The notes below the pieces were generated by a model that did no database searches, was not told the origin of the DNA, and was given only the letters and a program-made list of their open reading frames with translations. Positions 54,682 through 64,000 of a DNA stretch of 64,000 bases are shown piece by piece. The DNA lies in NCBI RefSeq assembly GCF_001953985.1, contig NZ_MBEI01000031.1:1-64000 (forward strand), given 5' to 3'. The position numbers and the translations under genes were made by a program. Within the stretch, counting starts at the first letter, position 1. Every line of letters starts with the position of its first letter. Origin of the DNA: Mycobacterium colombiense. Lineage in GTDB: Bacteria > Actinomycetota > Actinomycetes > Mycobacteriales > Mycobacteriaceae.

Positions 54682-57600
54682 ATGGTTGATCAACTCCAGC
54701 ATGCGACCGAAGCGCTGCGTAAAGCGCTGGTCCAGGTTGAGCGCCTGAAGCGCACCAATCGGGCGCTGCTGGAGCGGTCCAACGAGCCGATCGCGATCGT
54801 CGGTATGTCGTGCCGCTTCCCGGGCGGCGTCGACAGCCCGGAGGCGCTGTGGCAAATGGTCGCCGACGGCCGCGATGTCATCTCGGAGTTTCCCGACGAC
54901 CGCGGCTGGGACGTCGCGAGCCTGTATGACCCCGACCCCGACGCGCGCCACAAGTGCTACGTGAACACTGGCGGCTTCGTCGACGGCGTCGCGGACTTCG
55001 ATCCGGCCTTCTTCGGCATCGCGCCGAGCGAGGCGCTCGCGATGGACCCCCAGCACCGGATGCTGCTCGAACTGTCGTGGGAAGCGTTGGAGCGGGCCGG
55101 AATTGACCCCAGCGGGTTGCGCGGCAGCGCCACCGGTGTGTTCGCCGGGCTGATCGTTCAGGGCTACGGCATGCTCGCCGAGGAGATCGAGGGTTACCGG
55201 CTGACCGGCATGACCTCCAGCGTCGCCTCGGGGCGGGTGTCCTACGTGTTGGGACTCGAGGGCCCCGCGGTGTCCGTGGACACCGCGTGCTCGTCGTCGT
55301 TGGTGGCGTTGCACATGGCCGTGCAGTCGCTGCGCTCGGGGGAGTGTGACCTGGCCCTGGCCGGCGGCGCGACCGTGAACGCGACGCCGACGGTCTTCGT
55401 GGAGTTCAGCCGCCACCGCGGGCTGGCGCCGGACGGACGGTGCAAGGCCTACGCGGGCGCCGCCGACGGCGTCGGCTGGTCCGAGGGTGGGGCCATCCTG
55501 GTCGTGGAACGCCTGTCGGATGCGCAGCGGCTGGGACACCCGGTGCTGGCCGTGGTCCGCGGCTCGGCGGTCAACCAGGACGGCGCCTCCAACGGGCTGA
55601 CCGCGCCCAACGGTCCCTCGCAGCAGCGGGTGGTGCGTGCGGCGCTGGCCAACGCCGGGCTGTCGGCGGCCGACGTCGACGTCGTCGAGGGCCACGGCAC
55701 CGGAACCACCCTGGGCGACCCGATCGAGGCCCAGGCGCTGCTGGCCACCTACGGGCAGGACCGCAGCGAGCCGCTGTGGCTGGGCTCGATCAAGTCGAAC
55801 ATGGGCCACACGCAGGCCGCCGCCGGCGTGGCCGGCGTCATCAAGATGGTGCAGGCGATGCGTCACGAGACGCTGCCCGCGACGCTGCACGTGGACGCGC
55901 CGAGTCCGCACGTGGACTGGTCGGCGGGCTCGGTGTCGCTGCTGACCGAGGCGCAACCCTGGAACGTCGAGCGACCGCGCCGCGCGGGCGTGTCGTCGTT
56001 CGGCATCAGTGGCACGAACGCGCACGTCATCGTCGAGGCCGCTCCGGCGGCGCCGGCACGGGAGGCCGGACCGGTGCGCCCGGTGGTTCCGTGGGCGGTG
56101 ACGGCGAAATCAGCTTCGGCGTTGGCGGCGCAGGCGGCGCGGCTGGCCGAATACGTTCGCGCGCACAGCAATCTGGACGTCGCCGACATCGGCTGGTCGT
56201 TGGCGGGTCGCGCGACGTTCGAGCACCGCGCGGTCGTTGTCGGCGGTGGCCGCGACCGGCTGCTGGCCGGGCTGGACGAACTGGCCAACGACGACCCCAC
56301 CGGCTCGGTGATCCGGGGCACCGCGACGCCGGCCGGCAAGACCGTGTTCGTCTTCCCCGGCCAGGGCTCCCAATGGCCGGGCATGGCGATCGAATTGCTG
56401 GATACCGCACCGGTATTCGCCCAGCAGATCCGGGACTGCGAAGAGGCCTTCGCAGAATTCGTCGACTGGTCGCTGACCGGCGTGCTGCGCGGCGCCCCCG
56501 ACGCTCCCGGACTGGACCGCGTCGACGTCGTGCAGCCAGTGCTCTTCGCGGTGATGGTGTCGCTGGCCGAACTGTGGAAGTCGATCGGGGTGAGCCCGGA
56601 CGCGGTAATCGGACATTCCCAGGGCGAGATCGCCGCCGCCTACGTCGCCGGGGCGCTGTCGCTGCAGGACGCGGCCCGGGTGGTCACATTGCGCAGCAAG
56701 CTGCTGACGGCGCTGGCCGGCCCCGGCGGGATGCTGTCCATCGCCTGCAGCACCGAACGGGCCCGAGAGTTGTTGGCGCCCTACGGGAATCGCGTCAGCA
56801 TCGCCGCCGTCAACGGCCGGTCGGCCGTCGTGGTGTCCGGTGACGGTGCCGCGCTCGACGAGCTCGTCGGCTTCTGCGCCGACCTCGAGCTGCGGACCCG
56901 GCGGATCGACGTGGACTACGCCTCGCACTCGGTTGAGGTCGAGGCGATCCGCGCTGACCTCGCGGAGGTGCTGGCCGGCATCGAGCCGCGCTCCTCGCGC
57001 ATCGCGTTCTTCTCCACCGTTACCGGAAACCGTTTGGACACAGCCGGATTGGACGCCGACTACTGGTATCGCAACATCCGGCAGACCGTGCAGTTCGACC
57101 AGGCGGTGCGCAGCGCCGCCGAGCACGGCTACCGGACGTTCATCGAATCCAGTCCGCATCCGGCGCTGGTGGCCGGCATCGAGGACACCGCCAACGACCA
57201 TTTCAGCAGTGGCGCCGAGGCAGCTGACGTCACAGTCATCCCCACCCTGGGCCGCGATGACGGCGGTCTCGACAGGTTCCTGACGTCGGCCGCCACCGCG
57301 TTCGTCGCGGGCGTGAGCGTGCGCTGGCGCGGTGCGCTGGACGGCGCCGGCTTCGTCGAGCTGCCGACGTATGCCTTTGACCGGCGCCGGTTTTGGCTGT
57401 CCGGTGAGGGCATCGCGGCGGACGCGTCCGGCCTGGGCCTGGGCACCAGCGAGCACCCGCTGCTGAGCGCGGTCGTCGAGCTGCCGTCTTCGGGCGGGGT
57501 GGTGCTGACGGGTCGCCTGTCGCCGACCCAGCAGGGCTGGCTGACCGACCACGCCGTGTCCGGAACGGTCGTGTTCCCCGGGTCCGGCTTCGTAGAGCTG

Positions 57601-60600
57601 GCGATTCGCGCCGGCGACGAGGTCGGTTGCCCGACGGTCGACGAGCTGACGCTGCAGGCGCCGTTGATGTTGCCGGCCAAGGATTCCGGCTCGGCGTCGG
57701 TCGCCGTGCAGGTGGTGGTCGGCCCGGCCGCGGAATCCGGCCAGCGCGGGGTGTCGATCTTCTCGCGTCCCGACGCAGGCTCCGGCTGGGTGTGCCACGC
57801 CGAAGGAACGCTGAGCACCGGTTCGGTCGAGCCAGGCGCGGATCTCTCGGCCTGGCCGCCGGCGGGCGCCGTCAAGGTCGACGCGGCCGACGGTTACGAG
57901 CAGTTGGCGGCTCTCGGCTACGGCTACGGCCCGGCATTCCAGGGCCTGACCGCGGCGTGGGTGCGCGACGACGAGGTGTTCGCCGAGGTGCGGCTGCCCG
58001 ACGCGGCCGGCGGCGTCAACGGTTTCGGCGTCCACCCGGCGCTGCTCGATGCGGCCATGCACGCCCTGGTCGTCAGTCACCAGATCACCGGCCAGACCGA
58101 CGAAGTGGTGCTGCCGTTCTCGTGGCAGGGTGTGTCGTTGCACGCTGCGGGCGCGTCTGCGGTGCGTGCACGCATCGCGCCGGCATCGGCGCCGGGGGCG
58201 GCGTCCGCGGCGTCCCGAGCGGTCTCGATCGAGCTGGCCGACGGACTCGGATTGCCGGTGTTGTCAGTGCGGGCGATGGTCGCGCGCCCGGTGAGCGAGC
58301 GGCAGCTGCGCGCGGCGGTGTCGGCCTCGGGTCCGGACCGGTTGTTCGAGCTGGCGTGGTCGCCAGCCGCGACGACGACCGTCGGCGCCGAGCCGCCCGC
58401 GCATGAGGTCTTCGAATCCGTTGCGACCGAACAAGATCCGGTCTCCGGATCGTATGAGCGCACGCATCGGGCGCTGGCGGCCGTGCAGTCGTGGCTGACC
58501 GAGCGCGACTCCGGGGTGCTGATCGTCGCGACCCGGGGCGCGATGGGATTGCCGGGGGAGGACGTTCCGGATCTGGCCGGTGCCGCGGTATGGGGGCTGG
58601 TGCGGTCGGCGCAGACCGAGCATCCCGGCCGGATCGTGCTGGTGGATTCCGATGCGGCGCTTGATGATAACGCGATCGCGACCGTCCTGGCGATCGGCGA
58701 GCCCGCGGTGTTGCTGCGCGACGGCACGGCCCACATAGCGCGCGTGCGCGGCAGCCGCGCGGTGGACGGGATCATGACGCCCCCGGCGGACGGGCCCTGG
58801 CGGCTGGGAATCAGCAGCGCCGGCACGTTCGAAAACCTGCAATTGGAGCCGGTGCCCAACGCCGGCGCCGCGCTGGAGCCCGGCCAGGTTCGGGTGGCCC
58901 TGCGCGCCATCGCCACCAACTTCCGCGACGTCATGATCACCCTGGGCATGTTCACCCACGAAGCCCTGCTCGGTGGCGAGGGCGCGGGCGTGGTGGTCGA
59001 GGTCGGGCCGGGAGTCACCGAGTTCGCGGTCGGCGATTCGGTGTACGGCTTCTTCCCCGACGGCAGCGGCACTTTGGTGCCCGGCGACGTGCGCCTGCTG
59101 CAGCGCAAGCCCGCCCACTGGTCCTACGCCGAAGCCGCCGGCATCTCGGCGGTGTTCACCACCGCCTACATGGCGTTCATCCACCTGGCCGACGCCAAGC
59201 CGGGGCAGCGGGTGCTGGTGCACGCCGCGGCCGGTGGCGTCGGGATGGCCGCGGTGCAGCTGGGCAGGCATCTGGGCCTGGAGGTGTTCGCGACCGCGAG
59301 CCGCGGCAAGTGGGACACGTTGCGGGCCATGGGCTTTGACGACGATCACATCTCGGATTCGCGCAGCCTGGAGTTCGAGGAGAAGTTCCGGGCGGTCACC
59401 GGCGGCCGCGGCATGGATGTGGTGCTGGACTCGCTGGCCGGCGAATTCGTCGACGCCTCACTGCGGCTCGTCGCCCCCGGTGGGGTGTTCCTGGAGATGG
59501 GCAAGACCGACATTCGCGACCCGGGTGTGGTCGCCCAGGAGTATCCGGGTGTCCGGTACCGCGCCTTCGACCTGTTCGAGCCCGGCCGTCCCCGGATGCA
59601 CCAGTGGATGATCGAGCTCGCCGGGCTGTTCGACGCCGGGGTGCTGGAGCCGTTGCCGGTCACGACCTTTGACGTGCGGCGCGCCCGTACGGCGCTGCGG
59701 TACTTGAGCCAGGCCCGCCACATCGGCAAGGTCGTCATGACGCTGCCCTCCGGCCTCGCATCGGGCACCGTCCTCATCACCGGCGGAACCGGCATGGCGG
59801 GCTCGACTTTGGCCCGCCACTTGGTGGCGCAGCACGGCGTCGAGGACTTGGTGCTGTTGAGCCGGCGCGGTCCCGACGCGCCCGGGGCCGCCGAGCTGAT
59901 CGCGGAGCTGCAAGCCGCGGGTGCGCGGGCGCGTGTGGTCGCGTGCGACGCGGCCGACCGGGCGGCACTGGCGCGGGTCATCGACGACATCTCGGCGCAG
60001 CGGCCGCTGTCGGGCGTGATTCACGCGACCGGTGTGCTGGACGACGCGATGGTCACGTCGCTGACCCCCGATCGTGTCGACGCGGTATTGCGGGCCAAGG
60101 TCGACGCGGCCTGGAATCTGCACGAGTTGACCCGCGACCTGAATCTGTCTGCATTCGTGATGTTTTCGTCGATGGCCGGGCTGGTCGGCTCGTCGGGCCA
60201 GGGCAACTACGGGGCGGCGAACTCGTTCCTGGACGGGTTGGCCGCGCACCGGCGGGCGCACGGACTGCCGGCGATCTCGCTGGCCTGGGGGCTGTGGGAT
60301 CAGGCCAGCGCTATGACCGGCGGACTGGACGCCGCCGACCTCGCCCGGTTGGGTCGCGACGGGATCTTGGCGCTGTCCTCGGACGAGGCCATGGAACTCT
60401 TCGACACCGCACTCATCGTCGACGAGCCGTTTCTGGCGCCGGCCCGCATCGATCTCGGCGCGCTGCGGGCGCACGCGGTCGCGGTGCCGCCGATGTTCAC
60501 CGATCTGGTCAACGCCCCGACGCGCCGCCGGGTCGATGACTCGCTGGCCGCCGCGAAATCGAAATCGGCCCTGGCGCATCGCCTGGACGGGCTGTCCGAG

Positions 60601-63600
60601 GCCGAGCAGCACGCCGTGCTCCTGGATCTGGTGCGCTCGCACATCGCCACCGTGCTGGGGAACACCACCGCCGAGGCGATCGACGCCGACAAGGCGTTCC
60701 AGGAGTTGGGCTTCGACTCGCTGACCGCGGTCGAAATGCGCAACCGGCTCAAAACCGCTACCGGACTGGCACTTTCGCCCACGCTGATCTTCGATTACCC
60801 GACGCCCAACGGACTGGCCGGCTACATCCGCACCCAACTAGCCGGGGTTCCGCAAGAGATCAAGCACGCCCCGGCCGCTCGCGCCACCGACGACGATCCG
60901 ATCGTCATCGTCGGCATGGCATGCCGCTATCCGGGTGGGGTGAATTCCCCCGAGGACCTGTGGGACATGCTGACCGAGGGCCGCGACGTGCTCACCGAAT
61001 TCCCGACCGATCGTGGCTGGGACCTGGCCGGCGTGTACAACCCGGACCCCGATGTTCCGGGCACCTGCTACACCCGAACCGGCGGCTTCGTGGAAGGGGC
61101 CGCGGACTTCGACCCGGCCTTCTTCGGCATTGCGCCCAGCGAAGCGCTATCCATGGACCCGCAGCAGCGCATGTTCCTCGAGCTGTCGTGGGAAGCGTTG
61201 GAGCGGGCGGGAATCGAGCCCACCAAGCTGCGCGGCAGCGCCACCGGAATGTTCGCCGGGGTGTACACGCAGGGCTACGGCATGGGCGCGGCGCCGACCG
61301 CGGAGGGCTTCCGGCTGACCGGCCAGTCGTCGAGTGTGGCGTCGGGCCGGGTGTCCTATGTGCTCGGCCTGGAAGGCCCGGCGGTGTCGGTGGACACGGC
61401 ATGCTCGTCGTCGCTGGTGGCGTTGCACATGGCCGCGCAGTCGCTGCGCTCGGGCGAGTGTGACCTGGCCCTGGCCGGCGGCGTCACCGTCAACGCCACG
61501 CCCGACATCTTCGTCGAGTTCAGCCGCATGCGCGGGTTGTCTGAGGACGGCCGGTGCAAGGCCTACGCGGGCGCGGCCGACGGCACCGGATTCTCCGAGG
61601 GCGGCGGCATGCTCGTGGTGGAGCGCCTGTCCGACGCCCAGCGCCTGGGGCATCCGGTGCTGGCGATGGTGCGCGGCTCGGCGATCAATCAGGACGGCGC
61701 GTCCAACGGGCTGACCGCGCCCAATGGCCCCTCGCAGCAGCGGGTGGTGCGTGCCGCGTTGGCCAGCGCCGGATTGACGCCGGCGGAGGTGGACGTCGTC
61801 GAAGGGCACGGCACCGGAACCACGTTGGGTGACCCGATCGAGGCGCAGGCGCTGCTGGCGACCTACGGGCAGGATCGCGGCGAGCCGCTGTGGCTGGGTT
61901 CGATCAAGTCGAACATGGGTCACACGCAGGCCGCCGCCGGGGTTGCCGGTGTGATCAAGATGGTCCTGGCGATGCGCCACGAGATGTTGCCCGCGACATT
62001 GCATGTCGACGAACCCAGCCCGCACGTCGACTGGTCGACCGGTTCGGTGTCGCTGCTGACCGAGGCGCGGGCCTGGAAGCCTAAGCCCGGCAACCGCCCG
62101 CGCCGGGCGGGTGTGTCGTCGTTCGGCATCAGCGGCACCAACGCGCACGTCATCGTCGAGGCGGTGCCGGCCGAGTCGCCGCGCGTCGTGGACGGCCCCA
62201 AGGCGCCGGTGGTGCCGTGGCCGGTCTCGGCGAAATCGCTGTCGGCGTTGAACTCTCAGGCCGCGCGGCTGGCGGGCCACCTGCGCGCCCACCCGGATCT
62301 GGACATCGCCGACGTGGGGTGGTCGCTGGCGGGCCGGTCGGCCTTCGAGCAGCGGGCCGTCATCGTCGGCAGCGACCGCGACCGGCTGCTGGCGGGGCTG
62401 GACGAGCTTGCCGGCGACGACCTGGGCGGCTCGATCATTCGTGGCGCGGCGACCGCCGGCAAGACGGTCTTCGTGTTCCCGGGCCAGGGCTCCCAGGTAT
62501 TGGGCATGGGAATGGGATTGCACGCCGGCTATCCGATCTTCGCCGAGGCGTTCAACACGGTCGTGGCCGAACTGGATCAGCACCTGCTTCGCCCGCTGCG
62601 CGAGGTGATGTGGGGGCACGACGAAAACCTGTTGAACAGCACCGAGTTCGCGCAACCCGCACTGTTCGCAGTGGAAGTCGCGTTGTTCCGGCTGCTCGAA
62701 TCCTGGGGTGTGCGGCCCGACTTCGTGATGGGCCACTCGATCGGGGAGCTCGCCGCCGCGCACGTCGCCGGTGTGCTGTCCCTGGAGAACGCCGCGGTGC
62801 TGGTGGCGGCGCGGGGCCGATTCATGCAGGCGCTGCCGGAGGGTGGCGCGATGGTCGCGGTACAGGCCACCGAGGAAGAGGTGCGGGCACTGCTGGTGTC
62901 CTCCGATCAGGCCGCCGTGGGGATCGCCGCGGTCAACGGGCCCACCTCGGTGGTGATTTCGGGCGCCGAAGACGCAGTGATGACGATGGCGGACCGACTC
63001 CGCGGCGACGGCCACCGCGTGCATCGGCTCTCCGTGTCACACGCCTTCCACTCGCCGTTGATGGACCCGATGATCGACGAATTCGGCACCGTCGCGGGCG
63101 GACTGACCGTCCGCAAGCCGACCATTCCGATCGTGTCCAACGTGACCGGACAGCTGGCCGGCGACGACTTCGCGTCGGTGGCGTACTGGAAGCGACACGT
63201 GCGCGAGGCGGTGCGATTCGCCGACAGCGTGCGTTTCGTGCAATCGGCCGGCGCGAACCGCTTCCTCGAAGTCGGGCCGGCCAGCGGCCTGACGGCATCG
63301 ATCGAAGAAACGCTGGCTTCCGATCCGACGGCAGCCTCGGTGACCACCATGTCCGGGCTGCGCAAGGACCGCCCGGAGCCGGTCGCCTTGGTCAACGCCG
63401 TCGCGCAGGGATACGTCGCCGGGATGGATGTGGACTGGCGCGGCGCCCTGGGCGACGCCAACCTCGTCGAGCTGCCCACGTATGCCTTTGACCGGCGGCG
63501 CTTTTGGCTTGCCGCCGATGGCGCCCCGGCCGATGCCGCGGGCCTGGGCCTGGCCGCCAGCGAGCATGCCCTGTTGGGCGCGGTGGTGGAACTGCCGGCC

Positions 63601-64000
63601 TCGGGCGGAGTGGTGCTGACCGGCCGGCTGTCGCCCGGCACGCAGGGTTGGTTGGCCGATCATGCTGTCGGCGGCGTGGTGCTGTTCCCCGGCGCGGGAT
63701 TCGTCGAGTTGGCCATCCGTGCCGGCGACGAGGTGGGCTGCGGAGTGGTTGACGAGCTGAATCTGGCGGCGCCGCTGGTGTTGCCGGCCGGTGGGTCGGT
63801 CGCCGTTCAGGTCGTTGTCGGCGGCCCGGACGATTCGGGCGCCCGTGCGGTGTCGGTGTTCTCGCGGGCCGAAGCGGGCTCGGGCTGGTCGCTGCATGCC
63901 GAAGGTGTGCTGCGGGCAGGGTCGGTGCAGCCGAGCGCGGACCTGTCGGCGTGGCCGCCGGTGGGGGCGGTCCCGGTGGATGTCGGCGACGGGTACGAGC
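54682..64000 (+). CDS. pks12: Pks12, mycoketide polyketide synthase (3' end beyond window)
   Basis: Modular type I PKS that makes the mycoketide chain of mannosyl phosphomycoketide. The 3106 codons present cover module 1 and part of module 2. ATG 54682 begins a coiled-coil docking segment ([19 protein letters not shown]). Module 1: KS with Cys203 ([12 protein letters not shown]), AT with GHSQGE near residue 644 and YASH near 746 (methylmalonyl type), DH ([12 protein letters not shown]), ER ([15 protein letters not shown]), KR ([29 protein letters not shown]) and ACP with Ser2013 ([11 protein letters not shown]). Module 2: KS with Cys2241, AT with GHSIGE near 2684 and HAFH (malonyl type), and the start of a DH. 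The alternating AT types fit the methyl-branch pattern of mycoketide. The nearby ppm1 makes a related mannosyl lipid donor. Confidence 0.95.
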   Translation, partial: MVDQLQHATEALRKALVQVERLKRTNRALLERSNEPIAIVGMSCRFPGGVDSPEALWQMVADGRDVISEFPDDRGWDVASLYDPDPDARHKCYVNTGGFVDGVADFDPAFFGIAPSEALAMDPQHRMLLELSWEALERAGIDPSGLRGSATGVFAGLIVQGYGMLAEEIEGYRLTGMTSSVASGRVSYVLGLEGPAVSVDTACSSSLVALHMAVQSLRSGECDLALAGGATVNATPTVFVEFSRHRGLAPDGRCKAYAGAADGVGWSEGGAILVVERLSDAQRLGHPVLAVVRGSAVNQDGASNGLTAPNGPSQQRVVRAALANAGLSAADVDVVEGHGTGTTLGDPIEAQALLATYGQDRSEPLWLGSIKSNMGHTQAAAGVAGVIKMVQAMRHETLPATLHVDAPSPHVDWSAGSVSLLTEAQPWNVERPRRAGVSSFGISGTNAHVIVEAAPAAPAREAGPVRPVVPWAVTAKSASALAAQAARLAEYVRAHSNLDVADIGWSLAGRATFEHRAVVVGGGRDRLLAGLDELANDDPTGSVIRGTATPAGKTVFVFPGQGSQWPGMAIELLDTAPVFAQQIRDCEEAFAEFVDWSLTGVLRGAPDAPGLDRVDVVQPVLFAVMVSLAELWKSIGVSPDAVIGHSQGEIAAAYVAGALSLQDAARVVTLRSKLLTALAGPGGMLSIACSTERARELLAPYGNRVSIAAVNGRSAVVVSGDGAALDELVGFCADLELRTRRIDVDYASHSVEVEAIRADLAEVLAGIEPRSSRIAFFSTVTGNRLDTAGLDADYWYRNIRQTVQFDQAVRSAAEHGYRTFIESSPHPALVAGIEDTANDHFSSGAEAADVTVIPTLGRDDGGLDRFLTSAATAFVAGVSVRWRGALDGAGFVELPTYAFDRRRFWLSGEGIAADASGLGLGTSEHPLLSAVVELPSSGGVVLTGRLSPTQQGWLTDHAVSGTVVFPGSGFVELAIRAGDEVGCPTVDELTLQAPLMLPAKDSGSASVAVQVVVGPAAESGQRGVSIFSRPDAGSGWVCHAEGTLSTGSVEPGADLSAWPPAGAVKVDAADGYEQLAALGYGYGPAFQGLTAAWVRDDEVFAEVRLPDAAGGVNGFGVHPALLDAAMHALVVSHQITGQTDEVVLPFSWQGVSLHAAGASAVRARIAPASAPGAASAASRAVSIELADGLGLPVLSVRAMVARPVSERQLRAAVSASGPDRLFELAWSPAATTTVGAEPPAHEVFESVATEQDPVSGSYERTHRALAAVQSWLTERDSGVLIVATRGAMGLPGEDVPDLAGAAVWGLVRSAQTEHPGRIVLVDSDAALDDNAIATVLAIGEPAVLLRDGTAHIARVRGSRAVDGIMTPPADGPWRLGISSAGTFENLQLEPVPNAGAALEPGQVRVALRAIATNFRDVMITLGMFTHEALLGGEGAGVVVEVGPGVTEFAVGDSVYGFFPDGSGTLVPGDVRLLQRKPAHWSYAEAAGISAVFTTAYMAFIHLADAKPGQRVLVHAAAGGVGMAAVQLGRHLGLEVFATASRGKWDTLRAMGFDDDHISDSRSLEFEEKFRAVTGGRGMDVVLDSLAGEFVDASLRLVAPGGVFLEMGKTDIRDPGVVAQEYPGVRYRAFDLFEPGRPRMHQWMIELAGLFDAGVLEPLPVTTFDVRRARTALRYLSQARHIGKVVMTLPSGLASGTVLITGGTGMAGSTLARHLVAQHGVEDLVLLSRRGPDAPGAAELIAELQAAGARARVVACDAADRAALARVIDDISAQRPLSGVIHATGVLDDAMVTSLTPDRVDAVLRAKVDAAWNLHELTRDLNLSAFVMFSSMAGLVGSSGQGNYGAANSFLDGLAAHRRAHGLPAISLAWGLWDQASAMTGGLDAADLARLGRDGILALSSDEAMELFDTALIVDEPFLAPARIDLGALRAHAVAVPPMFTDLVNAPTRRRVDDSLAAAKSKSALAHRLDGLSEAEQHAVLLDLVRSHIATVLGNTTAEAIDADKAFQELGFDSLTAVEMRNRLKTATGLALSPTLIFDYPTPNGLAGYIRTQLAGVPQEIKHAPAARATDDDPIVIVGMACRYPGGVNSPEDLWDMLTEGRDVLTEFPTDRGWDLAGVYNPDPDVPGTCYTRTGGFVEGAADFDPAFFGIAPSEALSMDPQQRMFLELSWEALERAGIEPTKLRGSATGMFAGVYTQGYGMGAAPTAEGFRLTGQSSSVASGRVSYVLGLEGPAVSVDTACSSSLVALHMAAQSLRSGECDLALAGGVTVNATPDIFVEFSRMRGLSEDGRCKAYAGAADGTGFSEGGGMLVVERLSDAQRLGHPVLAMVRGSAINQDGASNGLTAPNGPSQQRVVRAALASAGLTPAEVDVVEGHGTGTTLGDPIEAQALLATYGQDRGEPLWLGSIKSNMGHTQAAAGVAGVIKMVLAMRHEMLPATLHVDEPSPHVDWSTGSVSLLTEARAWKPKPGNRPRRAGVSSFGISGTNAHVIVEAVPAESPRVVDGPKAPVVPWPVSAKSLSALNSQAARLAGHLRAHPDLDIADVGWSLAGRSAFEQRAVIVGSDRDRLLAGLDELAGDDLGGSIIRGAATAGKTVFVFPGQGSQVLGMGMGLHAGYPIFAEAFNTVVAELDQHLLRPLREVMWGHDENLLNSTEFAQPALFAVEVALFRLLESWGVRPDFVMGHSIGELAAAHVAGVLSLENAAVLVAARGRFMQALPEGGAMVAVQATEEEVRALLVSSDQAAVGIAAVNGPTSVVISGAEDAVMTMADRLRGDGHRVHRLSVSHAFHSPLMDPMIDEFGTVAGGLTVRKPTIPIVSNVTGQLAGDDFASVAYWKRHVREAVRFADSVRFVQSAGANRFLEVGPASGLTASIEETLASDPTAASVTTMSGLRKDRPEPVALVNAVAQGYVAGMDVDWRGALGDANLVELPTYAFDRRRFWLAADGAPADAAGLGLAASEHALLGAVVELPASGGVVLTGRLSPGTQGWLADHAVGGVVLFPGAGFVELAIRAGDEVGCGVVDELNLAAPLVLPAGGSVAVQVVVGGPDDSGARAVSVFSRAEAGSGWSLHAEGVLRAGSVQPSADLSAWPPVGAVPVDVGDGYE

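Overview
The window comes from a slow-growing mycobacterium, most likely of the M. avium group. It is GC-rich, starts many genes with GTG, carries a PPE gene, the Pup-proteasome, F420-type enzymes and pks12, and its gene order follows the M. tuberculosis stretch from lppK/mpa to pks12 in mirror orientation, with several insertions and losses. The organism and family names come from remembered protein families and synteny; no search was run.

Region 1 (1-16200) is the protein-turnover locus. A truncated lipoprotein gene (lppK) diverges from mpa, the proteasomal ATPase. Two conserved genes of the opposite strand follow (3' partners of mpa across a perfect bidirectional terminator). Then come dop, pup, prcB, prcA, pafA, pafB and pafC, then tatA, tatC and the helicase helY. 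Mpa, Dop, Pup, PrcBA and PafA tag, deliver and degrade proteins. PafBC is the WYL-domain regulator of the DNA damage response. The locus is compact: only about 210 bp separate prcA from pafA.

Region 2 (16250-25200) holds a repeat-rich membrane protein, a 5'-3' exonuclease, pepE, a 760-residue alpha/beta hydrolase, and the most striking gene of the window. This is a CpnT-like secreted polymorphic toxin (21563-24460) whose C-terminal domain is an ADP-ribosyltransferase instead of the NAD glycohydrolase of CpnT. A 71-codon gene follows it. The toxin tip is clearly lower in GC than its surroundings. An F420-dependent biliverdin reductase-like gene closes the region.

Region 3 (25200-42250) is the cobalamin region: cobL, cobM and cobK; then sigC, whose reading frame is open upstream into a zinc-binding membrane anti-sigma-like sequence; a PPE2-like gene; cobIJ, cobH and cobG on the opposite strand; a sulfonate-type ABC transporter (ssuC, ssuB, ssuA) with the scar of a deleted ssuD; a hydrolase; and cobN. 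A MIRU-like intergenic repeat sits between the upstream SDR gene and cobL.

Region 4 (42250-48800) has a four-gene operon (DUF1214 protein, sulfotransferase, TetR, SDR) behind an AT-rich palindrome, then a PPOX-type flavoprotein, a DJ-1/PfpI protein, a dienelactone hydrolase and fxsA.

Region 5 (48870-64000) carries an amidohydrolase, lnt and ppm1 as two separate genes (fused in M. tuberculosis), rbpA, a small zinc-motif protein, and the first 3106 codons of pks12, the mycoketide synthase. Lnt and Ppm1 serve lipoprotein acylation and mannosyl donor synthesis; Pks12 makes the lipid of mannosyl phosphomycoketide, so this end is a cell-envelope lipid block.
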